This document shows positions 8,799 to 18,248 of a stretch of DNA of 64,000 nucleotides, one piece after another; positions within the stretch are counted from its first letter, which is position 1; every line of letters starts with the position of its first letter. The notes beneath the pieces are model-generated. The model was not told the origin of the DNA, ran no database searches, and saw only the letters and a list, made by a program, of their open reading frames with translations. Origin of the DNA: Pseudomonadota bacterium (GTDB lineage Bacteria > Pseudomonadota > Alphaproteobacteria > Rhizobiales > Hyphomicrobiaceae); contig JAFECG010000005.1 in NCBI GenBank assembly GCA_018242215.1, positions 1 through 64,000 of the forward strand, written 5' to 3'. The position numbers and the translations under genes were made by a program.

Positions 8799-10166
8799 TC
8801 ACGCCGGCTCCGAAGGCTCGGCGTTTCGTGATCTGTAGACAGTTTGCGAGGGCCTGCCGACCAAAAAATTCTGAGCACCATCCTCAAGCGCATGACGATA
8901 AACACTAAGCGCGCCATCGATCGCATCGACGGTGCAATCAATGTCTTCGTCCGCATGGGAATAACTGACTACGAGCGAGGGCATCAGAACGCCCCGCTTA
9001 ATTGTTTCTTGAATAAAGAGTGAGCGAAACATTTGGGACGGTACGTGATTCCGATCTAGCGTAGCGTACGTTAGGCAGCATGGCTTACCGATTATCTTGA
9101 CGAATTCCTGAAGCCCGTGCCTCGCGACGGCTTGCTCTGCGCCGAGCCTCAAGCGCTCTCCCTGGCGAAATAGATGTTCAACTACTGGTTCGTTCTGGTA
9201 AACGCGCATCGTGGCTATCGCTGCAGCGAGCGCATGCGTTTCAGCTCCGTGAGTGGTCGACAACAAGAACACGCGAGGGCGATCGAAATGCTCAATTCCT
9301 CCAAGCCTCATATATTCGCGCTTCCCTGCAAGCGCCGAAACTGAAAAGCCGTTTGCGAGAGCTTTGCCGAACGAACAGAGATCGGGCTCCACCCCGTAGT
9401 ACTTTTGTGCGCCGGATTCATGCCAGCGAAAGCCGGTGATCATCTCATCGAGGATTAAGAGTGCGCCGTGCGTGTGACACAGTTCCTTGAGCCGCGCCAG
9501 ATAGCCCTCGTCTGGATCCTCCGTTTTTGCTGGTTCGAGGATCAATGCCGCAATCTTTCCGGGGTGAGCCGCAAAAAGAGAGGCTGCATCCTCTAAGTCG
9601 TTCCAGCGAAACTTCAGCGTCAGCTGCTGAATTTGTTTCGGAATTCCGGCGTTCAGCGGCGTTGTTCCAATAAACCAATCATCGGTGGAGAAAAATGGGT
9701 GGTCTTCGCATATCGCGATCATATCGCGACCTGTATAGGCGCGGGCCAGGCGCACAGCACCCGACGTCGCGTCCGAACCATTTTTGCAGAACTTAACCAT
9801 TTCTGCGCCTTCGATGAGCGCTAGAAATTGTTCCGCGCAAGCCAGCTCAATTGGAGAGGGGCGAGTAAAGTTACAACCATTGGAGAGTTCGTCGCGAACT
9901 GCCCGGATCACCGGCGGGAAAGCGTGTCCAAGACCCACCGCACGGTTACCCATCCCATATTCGATAAATTCATTACCATCGACATCCCACACGTGACAGC
10001 CGTGCCCCTTTGCGATGAAGCTTGGGGCCAGCACTGGATATTGATCGTCGCCCTTCGCATATGTATGGGCCCCCCCGGGAATAACTTTGTGCGCGTGAAG
10101 CTGAAGCTTTTTCGAGGTGTCGAAATTCGGCGCACGTGGGTAATCGAAATCCACCACTTCCTCCAT
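8799..10166 (-). CDS. Class III aminotransferase, glutamate-1-semialdehyde 2,1-aminomutase-like
   Basis: 455 aa PLP enzyme. ATG start with GGAG at good spacing. Landmarks are VIPGGAHTYAKGD, the glycine-rich FCKNGSDATSGAVRLARAYTGR, LILDEMITGFRWH, and FGKALANGFSVSALAGK, which carries the PLP lysine. This is the GSAM branch (HemL-like), but its place inside a polysaccharide cluster beside a pyruvyl transferase and a methyltransferase suggests a sugar- or acid-modifying aminotransferase rather than tetrapyrrole synthesis. The C-terminal 20 residues are not conserved family sequence as far as I can tell. Confidence 0.88.
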   Translation of the reverse strand: MEEVVDFDYPRAPNFDTSKKLQLHAHKVIPGGAHTYAKGDDQYPVLAPSFIAKGHGCHVWDVDGNEFIEYGMGNRAVGLGHAFPPVIRAVRDELSNGCNFTRPSPIELACAEQFLALIEGAEMVKFCKNGSDATSGAVRLARAYTGRDMIAICEDHPFFSTDDWFIGTTPLNAGIPKQIQQLTLKFRWNDLEDAASLFAAHPGKIAALILEPAKTEDPDEGYLARLKELCHTHGALLILDEMITGFRWHESGAQKYYGVEPDLCSFGKALANGFSVSALAGKREYMRLGGIEHFDRPRVFLLSTTHGAETHALAAAIATMRVYQNEPVVEHLFRQGERLRLGAEQAVARHGLQEFVKIIGKPCCLTYATLDRNHVPSQMFRSLFIQETIKRGVLMPSLVVSYSHADEDIDCTVDAIDGALSVYRHALEDGAQNFLVGRPSQTVYRSRNAEPSEPA

Positions 10167-10331
10167 GATCTCCGCCCTTTGTATCAGGAAAAGATGGAAA
10201 TTAGCATAGCCGCAGCGAATGATTCTTAACCGACCTCCGACAGCGTCTTTATTATGCCAGCAGGATGTTTGTCGAAGGCGTCAAGCAATAGGGCGTCATT
10301 CTTGGGGTATCTTAAGCGCGAATGCCGAAGA

Positions 10332-11117
10332 TCAATTTTTTTGGAAGACGAATACTTCGGTCTTGCCCGGCGGCAGCGGGGCATAGAATGTTCCCACGAG
10401 CTTCGCGCCGTTCGCCTCAAAAAAATCTAGAACGACTTTATAGGGAACTACCGCTGGATAGGGCGACATGCTCGGCATGCCGGAATCAGCCCAGAGCTTG
10501 ACGACGGCGGGAGGCAGACAACTTTCCGTGGCCACATCAAAGACGGCATAGCCGCCCGGTCTGGTCACACGAAGCATTTCTGCCCAATATCTTGCAGTTG
10601 TGAGGAAAGGAGTGCTGCACAGTACCTTATGTGCTTGAACGAGATCCACCGAATCTGAACGAGTGGCTTTCAATGTACCGCCATCCGTCGGCTGAAGAAT
10701 TACCGGATAATTTTTTTCAATGTACCTCGCCCACTCTACGGCTGTCTCATACACCTCGCACCGGTCAAGTGAACAGAGTTGAATTGTCTTTGCCAAGTAT
10801 CGACCTGTTCCCGGGCCAATTTCAAGGAGACTTTTGACCGGTTTCTCAAATACACCAAGCCTTTGCATGCCCTGAATTGTCGCGGCGGTCGTTCCTGCTA
10901 TGCCTTGGCGGACGTCAATGTAGTCGCCCAAGGCTAAGCCTGAGGCTTTCGCCTTAGCGATTGTTTCTGCAAAGGGGATATATGTGGTTGGATCGGCCCA
11001 ATCGTGAATTCGCGTGATCCTTAGTCCAAAGGATGACAGAATTCGGTTAGTCACTGCACCTAGCGATTTGGAGTTCGGAAAGTAATGCGAAAAATAGCTA
11101 AACGGCAACGCTTCCAT
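10332..11117 (-). CDS. Class I SAM-dependent methyltransferase
   Basis: 261 aa. Motif I is visible as LLEIGPGTGRYL, followed by an acidic strand-2 residue (CEVYETAVEWARYI), DLVQAHKVLCSTPFLTT at the motif-IV position and LRVTRPGGYAVFDV as post-motif. These place it in the Methyltransf_11/23-type superfamily. Cytosolic with no membrane segment. It lies 165 bp upstream of the aminotransferase on the same strand. The substrate is unknown; methylation of a sugar or of an amino acid attached to the polysaccharide is the simplest inference. Confidence 0.8.
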   Translation of the reverse strand: MEALPFSYFSHYFPNSKSLGAVTNRILSSFGLRITRIHDWADPTTYIPFAETIAKAKASGLALGDYIDVRQGIAGTTAATIQGMQRLGVFEKPVKSLLEIGPGTGRYLAKTIQLCSLDRCEVYETAVEWARYIEKNYPVILQPTDGGTLKATRSDSVDLVQAHKVLCSTPFLTTARYWAEMLRVTRPGGYAVFDVATESCLPPAVVKLWADSGMPSMSPYPAVVPYKVVLDFFEANGAKLVGTFYAPLPPGKTEVFVFQKN

Positions 11118-11420
11118 CTGTTACGCGCATCCCTCAAGAAATAAGCACCAAATTGATGTGTTATTCCGGGACGGCGATGTCGACCTTACCGTTGAGTTAC
11201 GCTTTCGTATGATTCTAGTGTTTGCGGCCGCCGGCTTCGGAGCTGGGCATCTGCCTGTGCTCAACCGCGTAAGGGCCTCCTGCCCTTTCCCACTGCGTTT
11301 TCGCTAATGTAAAATGTTGGCTAGGAAGCAGAAGCTTGTCGTGCAGGAGGGACTTTAGCTCCCCAGATCGAATGCTAGCTGGTTACGGAGCAGTCGTGCG
11401 GTTGAGCCTGCACGCTGCAT
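11118..11420. other. Intergenic region, no gene seen
   Basis: 303 bp between two minus-strand genes. No open frame of convincing composition and no clear hairpin with a U-tract. It presumably carries the promoter of the methyltransferase gene and the end of the co-polymerase transcript. Confidence 0.5.
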
Positions 11421-13349
11421 TCACATAAGATCCGAAATAACGACTCCCAGGGGCTGTTTCCCCGCCAGGCGAAGAGCGGCGGTGATATCGAATAGCTCAG
11501 ATATGCTCGTTTGGCCTGCCTTCGTAACCACAACGATGTTGTCTACGGCTGCGAGCGCTCGGGTTGCACTGTTTGCGGGAGGTAGATTGACCAAGATCAG
11601 GTCGTATTGACCAGACAGCTGCTCGATCAGAGACCGCAAACGAGAAGCCTGTTCCGATGTCCAATCTGTGTTCGAACTCTTCGCCATCAGAAGACAAAGA
11701 TCCGCGTTCTCCGGCCAAGGAACCACCGCGTTAGCAACATCAGAATTCCCGGCTAGAAAATCCTGAAGCCCGTCGGTCGCGTCAGCGAGATAAAAAGACT
11801 TTAGGTTCGGGTTTGCCGTATCGGCCTCAATTAATAGTGTTCGCCAGCCCGCATTGGAGTTCAATAGCGCCAAGTTACTACTGATAGCTGCAGCATTGTA
11901 ATCCGGCGTCGTACCGAGCAATCCAATTATATGCGTAGCGCGGGAATTCATAACCTTCTTCAACGCGACAGCTGTCGCACTTAGCTGCCGAGCCGTTTCG
12001 GGAAATTGTCGGTTTTCAATAACAAATAGACTGGAGGCTAGTTGGCTGCGTCGACGGGATCGCAACCGATATGGAATAAATTTCGCGAGCACTGTCTCGC
12101 TGAGGAAAGTCGAGCGTGTGAGTTCCCCGAGCAGGGGCACGTCCAGCATTCTCGAAATCTGGCGCGCAGAACGGACCGTCTCGTCGAAGCTCATATATAT
12201 TAACGAAGCACCAAAGCCCAAAATTGTCCCGAGGACGACGCTCGCGGCTAGTGCAAGTGCCCTACGGGGGCCGCTTTTGCGAAGCGGCGGATCGGCACGC
12301 GTAATGACGCGCGCGTTGGTACCTGGGTACGACTGCCTCTGCACAGTCTCCATATACGCCTGGAGGTAGCTTTCATAGATTTTCTTATACGTTTCTGCCC
12401 GAGACTCCAACTCGTCGAGCGTAGTGTGCTCGGGAAGCATTTCTGAAGGCTTGATGCTAGTATTCTTCGAATTGGTCTCCGGAGCCGATGGGTCTACCGC
12501 TTGGGGGCTGATTCTCGGGTTCGGTCCAAAGGTCGGAAGGTCATCGCCCCTCCGATTTTCGTTGTTCGGCTTATCGAAGAGGCGATAGTCCCGCTTTGCC
12601 TTGAAGATTTGAACGTCGAGGGCAGCATCGTTCATAGAGCGGCGAAGCTCTTCGATTCTGGCTTCGAGCCAAGCGGCACCCTGGCGGGCGCTTTGTGCTC
12701 TAAGATCGAGTTTGTCTTGGACGTAGGTATCCCCAATAGCGTTCGCGACACGCGCCGCCGTTTTCGGATCTCCAGCGCGATAAGAGATGTTAAGGACGTA
12801 GGATAGTCCGACTCTGCGGACGTCCATGTTCCCCTGAATTTGCGCCATCAAGGTCCTTACGCGTGCCTCTTTTTCGTCCAGAGTGTCCGGCTTAAGAGGA
12901 GCAAACAGTAAGTTATAAAACCACGCAATGTAGCTCTCCGCGGAGTATTCCGAATAGCTTGTTTTGTTGGCCTCTTCTGCAGTGTTGTCGCTAGCTTCAC
13001 CGCGCCGTTCGAGCAGCTGTGCGACCTTCCTCGCAATTTGCTCCGACTGCAGTAGCGCTATCTCACTTTCGACCTGTGGCGTATCCATCGCAATCAGGGA
13101 TTCTGTATTCGCCAACGTAGGCGTCGATTGCTGGTTGGCTTCGATCAATATCTGCGCGTTGGCCGTATAGGTGGGCTTCGTTACTAGCACGTAGGCCACC
13201 CCCAATATCAGGCATGCCAAAATGGAGGCTGCTATGATAGGCCAGTAGGTGCGGAGGAAGAGAAAAACATCGGCAATCGTGAGTTCAGTGTATGCCGCGC
13301 CCGCGATCTCGGTTTTCGGCTCTGATCCGGGGCGAACGCGCTCTAACAT
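11421..13349 (-). CDS. Wzz/Wzc-type polysaccharide co-polymerase with degenerate kinase domain
   Basis: 642 aa from the ATG at 13349 (the open frame begins at a TTG 7 codons earlier). Order of parts: cytosolic N terminus, TM1 at about 39-57, Wzz domain with ILIEANQ and long coiled regions, a second TM about residue 370-395 after the PRRALAL stretch, then a BY-kinase/ParA-like domain. The P-loop position reads GTTPDYNAAAISSN (starting about residue 479), where active Wzc proteins have GxxxxGKS/T. The Walker A' aspartate region is LLIEADTANP and Walker B is LILVNLPPA. No tyrosine cluster ends the protein. It is therefore probably a scaffold for chain-length control rather than an active tyrosine kinase. 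Confidence 0.88.
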   Translation of the reverse strand: MLERVRPGSEPKTEIAGAAYTELTIADVFLFLRTYWPIIAASILACLILGVAYVLVTKPTYTANAQILIEANQQSTPTLANTESLIAMDTPQVESEIALLQSEQIARKVAQLLERRGEASDNTAEEANKTSYSEYSAESYIAWFYNLLFAPLKPDTLDEKEARVRTLMAQIQGNMDVRRVGLSYVLNISYRAGDPKTAARVANAIGDTYVQDKLDLRAQSARQGAAWLEARIEELRRSMNDAALDVQIFKAKRDYRLFDKPNNENRRGDDLPTFGPNPRISPQAVDPSAPETNSKNTSIKPSEMLPEHTTLDELESRAETYKKIYESYLQAYMETVQRQSYPGTNARVITRADPPLRKSGPRRALALAASVVLGTILGFGASLIYMSFDETVRSARQISRMLDVPLLGELTRSTFLSETVLAKFIPYRLRSRRRSQLASSLFVIENRQFPETARQLSATAVALKKVMNSRATHIIGLLGTTPDYNAAAISSNLALLNSNAGWRTLLIEADTANPNLKSFYLADATDGLQDFLAGNSDVANAVVPWPENADLCLLMAKSSNTDWTSEQASRLRSLIEQLSGQYDLILVNLPPANSATRALAAVDNIVVVTKAGQTSISELFDITAALRLAGKQPLGVVISDLM

Positions 13350-13925
13350 GTCTAGGAACAACTTTCTCAAATGCGGGCTGGAGGCCGCCGATCACTGTAC
13401 CAGCCATCCGCCGTACAGAGTATACCGAGCGACGAACTGACACCCAAATTAATTCCCGGCCGGTTAACCGAACGTCGCCATCGCATCTACTTGTAGAGCA
13501 AGCGCGATCTCGGCCCTCCCGCGACTGGGAGAACTGCTTATACCATGATATACGGGAGACATTCTCCGAACGTAACCTCTCCCAATCGTACGGCGACTCG
13601 ATGGTTGCCGACGAATTGCGCGAAAATAAATCCATTTCAACAGGGCTTGGTGGCAAACGATGCATTCTATTATAAGCAACGACGCGAGCAGCCACTCGGA
13701 GTTAAAAGTGCCGACGAATTCGATCGCAGATCCTTTCGTTCTGAACGTGCGTCGCACCGATATTTGTTGTCAATTTGCTCCAGTTATAGGGATTCGAAAT
13801 GCCGGTCCGGACTTGCGCATTTTTATTGAGTCATAGGAAATGAGTTGCTAGAGCCGGCTCCTCTAGGAAAATTGGCAACCAATCATCCTTTCGTGTCCAC
13901 GGATTTCAAGCCTGAGCTTTTTCTT
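13350..13925. other. Divergent intergenic region, no gene seen
   Basis: 576 bp between the divergently transcribed co-polymerase and GT2 genes. Several short open frames cross it on both strands, but none shows recognisable protein character. Likely a shared promoter region. Confidence 0.5.
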
Positions 13926-14933
13926 ATGCCCTTTGTCTCCGTAATAATCCCGTTCTATCAACAGGAGCGCGGTATTCTTCTTCCGGCTGTCGAGAGCGTC
14001 TTCGCACAGAACGTCAATTCGGATCTCCGAATAGATCTTATTGTCATCGACGACGGGTCCCCCGTTCCCGCATCCGAAGAATTGGCCGACTTAGCACCCC
14101 CCGTTGGATTCACTTTGACCCTCGTGAAATGCCCGAATGGCGGACCTGGCTGGGCCCGCAATATTGGATTGGACATGTTGTCCGACAAAACTGATTTCGT
14201 TGGCTTCCTAGATTCCGATGACCGTTGGCAGGCAGATCATCTGCAGTCCGCGTTAAATATTTTGGACGATGACGGGGATTTCTATTTTTGCGATCATAGC
14301 CGTTGGTATGACGAAAAGACTTGGTTCCAGGCTTCAGAGCCCGTCCAGCTTTGGATGAAAGAGAATAACGGCAGCCGTTTTGTCGCTCGACCTGAGTTTG
14401 AGATCTACGAATTCGTTCCGGAGGCGGCATTTCTCTCGTTTGTCGAAGATTATCTCGCTCAAACATCGACCGTTGTTTATCGCTACGCGCGATTGCGTAA
14501 TATCCGTTTTGACACTCGACTCCGCCACGCGGGTGAGGACAACATGTTTTGGCTGGAGCTCTCTGAAGCTGCACGCCGAGTCCGGTTTTCAACGGTGGCC
14601 AGAGTCCACTGTGGGCGCGGACATAATATGTTCTACGGGTCGATGTCTTGGGACCATCCAGACGCCGCGCGGCGGATTGGTTATGTTCTCATCTTTTTCA
14701 GGAAAGTTAAATCAAAATTTCAATTGAAGGGCGCCGCTCGAGTAGCCACCAAACAGAGGATCCAAACTTTAGAGGCGACCTTCGCTCACATTTGGCTACG
14801 CAAAATATTGAAGACAGGGGTATTCGATTGGAATGCACTTCGCCCAGTCGTTCGTGAGGATCCTTGGCTGCTCCCCAAACTATTTCCCCTCGGGTTTGCG
14901 GCATTATATCGGTTCATCCATCGGAAAATTTGA
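13926..14933 (+). CDS. Family 2 glycosyltransferase
   Basis: 335 aa from the ATG at 13926; the open frame runs 27 codons further to a TTG, but the GT-A domain begins right at MPFVSVIIPFYQ. The nucleotide-binding strand is IDLIVIDDGSP. The DxD-type motif is FLDSDDRW, and GEDNMFWLE lies near the acceptor/catalytic position. No membrane segments, so it probably transfers one sugar onto a lipid-linked polysaccharide intermediate at the inner face of the membrane. It stands alone on the plus strand between two minus-strand genes (co-polymerase and O-antigen ligase family). Confidence 0.88.
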   Translation: MPFVSVIIPFYQQERGILLPAVESVFAQNVNSDLRIDLIVIDDGSPVPASEELADLAPPVGFTLTLVKCPNGGPGWARNIGLDMLSDKTDFVGFLDSDDRWQADHLQSALNILDDDGDFYFCDHSRWYDEKTWFQASEPVQLWMKENNGSRFVARPEFEIYEFVPEAAFLSFVEDYLAQTSTVVYRYARLRNIRFDTRLRHAGEDNMFWLELSEAARRVRFSTVARVHCGRGHNMFYGSMSWDHPDAARRIGYVLIFFRKVKSKFQLKGAARVATKQRIQTLEATFAHIWLRKILKTGVFDWNALRPVVREDPWLLPKLFPLGFAALYRFIHRKI

Positions 14934-15163
14934 TAACACGAGAGGTAAGTACCAAATAGTTAGGCTAGGTCAACCGCTGGTGATTGCGTACGAAAGGGCG
15001 CCCCTCTGGTATACCCAGCTGTGCGGAGTTTTTGCGCGGAGAACAATTTTTTCTGGGCGCAATGAGATGAGACGCGGAGTTTGCCTTGGTAGAGAGACTA
15101 TTACCGTATCACGGAAGTTTATCGGGAAATCGAGAATTCGCTGATATTGCGACCTTCGTCCGC

Positions 15164-16432
15164 TTACTTCAGGCGATAGCTATCAGCGTTGGAACGTAGC
15201 TTTATGCCACATGTTTCTGCAGCAATTATCGCAAGCAACAGCTGAAACTGGCTATTCCAAAATATGGGAAATTCCGACAGGCTATCGATCGTAATAAAGC
15301 AGACATAGACGAATGGCCACGCCCAAATTGCCGATCGCTCCAGGAGGAATCGCCTCCAGGACCGCCATAGCACGGTGACCATAAACAAAACGAACAAAGA
15401 TAGGCCTATGGCGCCTACGTCGACGAGCCTATCGAGATACACGTTGTGAAACGACGTCAGGATCTGGCCCATGATGATCCAGATCGAGGATGCCGTGGTT
15501 TCAGGCGAATTCCAAAAGCTGTCGTAGCCCACCCCCAGCCAAGGATTCTGAGAAAATGATTTCAAAGCTTGATCCCAGAGGATCGTCCGCCCGGTCAACG
15601 TCGCGTCTTTTCCGAGCGCATTCAGCACCGAATGCGATACATCGAAATCGTACAAGAGGATCAAGCCTAGAGTTGCGGCCAGTATCATAAGAAGAAGCCC
15701 GCTTATGAGGGTCGACCAGCGTGAACCAAATGCGGGAATGCAACAGATGAGAAGCGTGGAGGTGGTGAAAAACGCAAGTACGAATCCCGTGCCGGATCGA
15801 GCCAGAACCAAGCTGAGCAGCGCAATTAATACACCGGCGGCAGAAATGGACCTTCGCCATCCGCTGGCGAAGAGCACCAGCGAGGTGAAGTAGAGCATGC
15901 CAGCGTCGAGCGCCATTGCATTTTTATGAAGGTACACTCCCTTCGCGTCGCCGACCGCGTCGTAAGCCCACCACACATGGAGGCTCATCAAGATGATCGA
16001 GACACTTTGCCAAAAAAGGCACGTCATAAAATAGAAAATGATGACCCGCCGGATGCCCACTCTATCGGCTATTAAAAAACCGATAAACGTATTGAAGACG
16101 AGCAGAATGCCAGAATAAGCGGAGTCGGTCGGCGTCAACGACCAGAGGCCGGATAACGTGGCGAATACTGAAGCGGCAACAAGCACAATATTTCGGCGCG
16201 CCAACGCGAGATATAAATTTGGCTGCGCGGCCACCGCCGCAATCAGCATCAGTGACGCCAAACCCCACGCGATTTTTGTCGTCGACGGCAGAAAATCCAT
16301 TCCAATCCGAGCGATACTCGTCTGGAATGCAAAAGCGCATAGGGGCAAGACGTACGCCTCAAGACTCCCCCGGGCATCGCTTCCGGCGCCCGCGCCTTGT
16401 TCATATTTCAGGGTGAAGGAACTTGGAGCCAT
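15164..16432 (-). CDS. O-antigen ligase/polymerase-family membrane protein
   Basis: 422 aa from the ATG at 16432 (the TTG two codons earlier is the track start). About ten to twelve hydrophobic segments. The diagnostic large periplasmic loop and Wzy_C segment includes DATLTGRTILWDQALKSF, NPWLGVGYDSFW and FHNVYLDRLVDVG, with the conserved His. This family includes Wzy polymerases and WaaL ligases; sequence reading alone does not separate them. Being next to the co-polymerase, a Wzy-like polymerase for the local exopolysaccharide is the better guess. The flanking gaps of 230 and 288 bp hold nothing recognisable. Confidence 0.87.
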   Translation of the reverse strand: MAPSSFTLKYEQGAGAGSDARGSLEAYVLPLCAFAFQTSIARIGMDFLPSTTKIAWGLASLMLIAAVAAQPNLYLALARRNIVLVAASVFATLSGLWSLTPTDSAYSGILLVFNTFIGFLIADRVGIRRVIIFYFMTCLFWQSVSIILMSLHVWWAYDAVGDAKGVYLHKNAMALDAGMLYFTSLVLFASGWRRSISAAGVLIALLSLVLARSGTGFVLAFFTTSTLLICCIPAFGSRWSTLISGLLLMILAATLGLILLYDFDVSHSVLNALGKDATLTGRTILWDQALKSFSQNPWLGVGYDSFWNSPETTASSIWIIMGQILTSFHNVYLDRLVDVGAIGLSLFVLFMVTVLWRSWRRFLLERSAIWAWPFVYVCFITIDSLSEFPIFWNSQFQLLLAIIAAETCGIKLRSNADSYRLK

Positions 16433-16720
16433 CCACAATCAACATTCGTTGTATTCCCCACCGTCACCTGGCGGGCGGCGCATCGGCGAGTTGTTCGAAC
16501 AGACAGGATGTCTGAGGCCGCCTATAAAAGCAATCAAAGCTCCTACCAATTGCTTCATGCGACCAACCCAGTGCTGGCCATCGCCTATTTTTTCCTTAAT
16601 GACCAAATAATTTTGCCGTGCCGGCCGCCGGCACGCAAATATTCAAACACTTATGTTAACACCCCTGATCGCGCGCATTTGTAGAGCGCAAATTCAAACG
16701 GCGGGTGCCTGCGGAGGCAA

Positions 16721-18247
16721 ATGACATTTCGAGGAATTCGCATTTCACCGCCTCTTGCAATCTTGCTTGGCGCGCTCGCATTGACCTTCCCGGCGCTCCT
16801 TAACGGCTCTCCCTATTTGTTCCATGACTCCGATGGGTACTACCGCGGCGGACGAAGCGTCATTTCGGTATTTTTTGAGACACATAAGGCGGCCGACGTA
16901 GATCCCGGCGCCCAGCCCAGTGCGACGGTGGCATCATCAACGCCCAAACAGAATTATGCCGTAACGCTTTTGGCGGCGCGATCGGTTTACTATGGAACTC
17001 TGTTGTATCTCACCGCGACCGTGGCGGGTCTTTGGGGCATTGTGGCAATTCAGGCTTTGATCGCGTCTTTTGTCTTGTGGCGCACTGCCGGTGCCTTTGT
17101 AGACGGGCGAACGGCCGTCGCATTTGCGGCGATGCTTGCGACGACGGTGTTCGCTTCCAGCCTCCCGTGGTTTGTGAGCTTCGCAATGCCGGATGTTTGG
17201 CTAAGCTTCGCCGTCGTCCTCCTGTGCATCTTCGTTTTCGGAAGTACTGGCCTTTCTTTGATCGACTATGCACTCTTGACCATCATCGTCGGGGCGGCGG
17301 CAACATTTCATCTCACAAACATTCCACTCATTTTTCTCTCGACATTGGTCGCCGGACCCATTGCAATTTTCTTTGGCGTCCAAAAGAAGCGCGTCTTCAA
17401 TCTCCTCGGGACGGTTGCCATTGGTCTTGTCCTCGCGATCATGGCCGGGTGGATTTTCAACACGCTGGCCGCGCGCCACTTCGGGGACAAGTTGCGCACG
17501 CCTATCTTCGCCACGGCGCGGCTCCTCGCCGATGGTCCAGGAAGGAATTACCTGCGAGACACCTGCGCCGTGGATCCGTCGCGTTATACCCTTTGCAAAT
17601 TCCAAAAGCTTCCTCTGGACAACGCGGATGAGATCCTGTGGTCGAGCGATCCGTCACGCGGCGTCTATACTCTCGCCGATTATGGCACTCGCATCGCGCT
17701 CGCCGACGAGCAACCATCGTTCGTCATGAGAACAATCCTTGCGCATCCCGCGCAGGTTCTCGTTGCGGCAGCAAAAAACGCGCTCGATCAATTACGCCGC
17801 TTTGGTCTCTATGGCGAATTCACCGATAATGTATGGGCGATGTGGTCGGGCAGGCCTTTTTGGAGCGAGCTTGCAATTTTTGAGGTCATTCCAAAGGCCG
17901 GAACATGCTTGAAGCTGCCGGCATCATGCTCTCCGCCCCGTCCTGCGAAATTCTTCGATAAGCTGGAGCGGGCGGTATTTATTGCCAGTACTATTTTTCT
18001 ACTGTTTCACATTTGGCGATATGGCACTGCGCACTCACGGTCAGGCGACGTCAACCAAAGACTTGCGGGATTCGGCGCGACGGTCATACTTGTCTTATTA
18101 TTCAATGCAGCAATCTGCGGTGCTTTTTCTGGCGCCCACAATCGCTACCAGGCGAGGCTGATCTGGATTGTCCCGGCGCTGACGGCACTGATCATCGTTG
18201 TGAATTCGGATCGCATGCGCGGAGTCGCCGGCAGGAAAGGGTCCTAA
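16721..18247 (+). CDS. Multi-pass membrane protein, possibly a GT-C glycosyltransferase
   Basis: 508 aa with many hydrophobic helices and no family I can name with certainty. ATG start with GGAGG 5 nt upstream. The first periplasmic loop has HDSDGYYRGG, an acidic pair after TM1 as in GT-C (PMT/ArnT-like) enzymes. A long loop with several Cys (RDTCAVDPSRYTLCKF) sits in the middle. The stop is 1 bp from the next gene's ATG, a polyprenyl-phosphate-type GT2, followed by GtrA and HAD-UbiA. That company suggests it takes a sugar from a polyprenyl carrier on the periplasmic side. Alternative: a polymer-related membrane protein of unknown role. Confidence 0.7.
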   Translation: MTFRGIRISPPLAILLGALALTFPALLNGSPYLFHDSDGYYRGGRSVISVFFETHKAADVDPGAQPSATVASSTPKQNYAVTLLAARSVYYGTLLYLTATVAGLWGIVAIQALIASFVLWRTAGAFVDGRTAVAFAAMLATTVFASSLPWFVSFAMPDVWLSFAVVLLCIFVFGSTGLSLIDYALLTIIVGAAATFHLTNIPLIFLSTLVAGPIAIFFGVQKKRVFNLLGTVAIGLVLAIMAGWIFNTLAARHFGDKLRTPIFATARLLADGPGRNYLRDTCAVDPSRYTLCKFQKLPLDNADEILWSSDPSRGVYTLADYGTRIALADEQPSFVMRTILAHPAQVLVAAAKNALDQLRRFGLYGEFTDNVWAMWSGRPFWSELAIFEVIPKAGTCLKLPASCSPPRPAKFFDKLERAVFIASTIFLLFHIWRYGTAHSRSGDVNQRLAGFGATVILVLLFNAAICGAFSGAHNRYQARLIWIVPALTALIIVVNSDRMRGVAGRKGS

Positions 18248-18248
18248 G

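Noticed and set aside
13285..13757. Short overlapping frames on both strands in the divergent intergenic region
   Set aside because: No Shine-Dalgarno, no recognisable composition, mutually overlapping; treated as noncoding.
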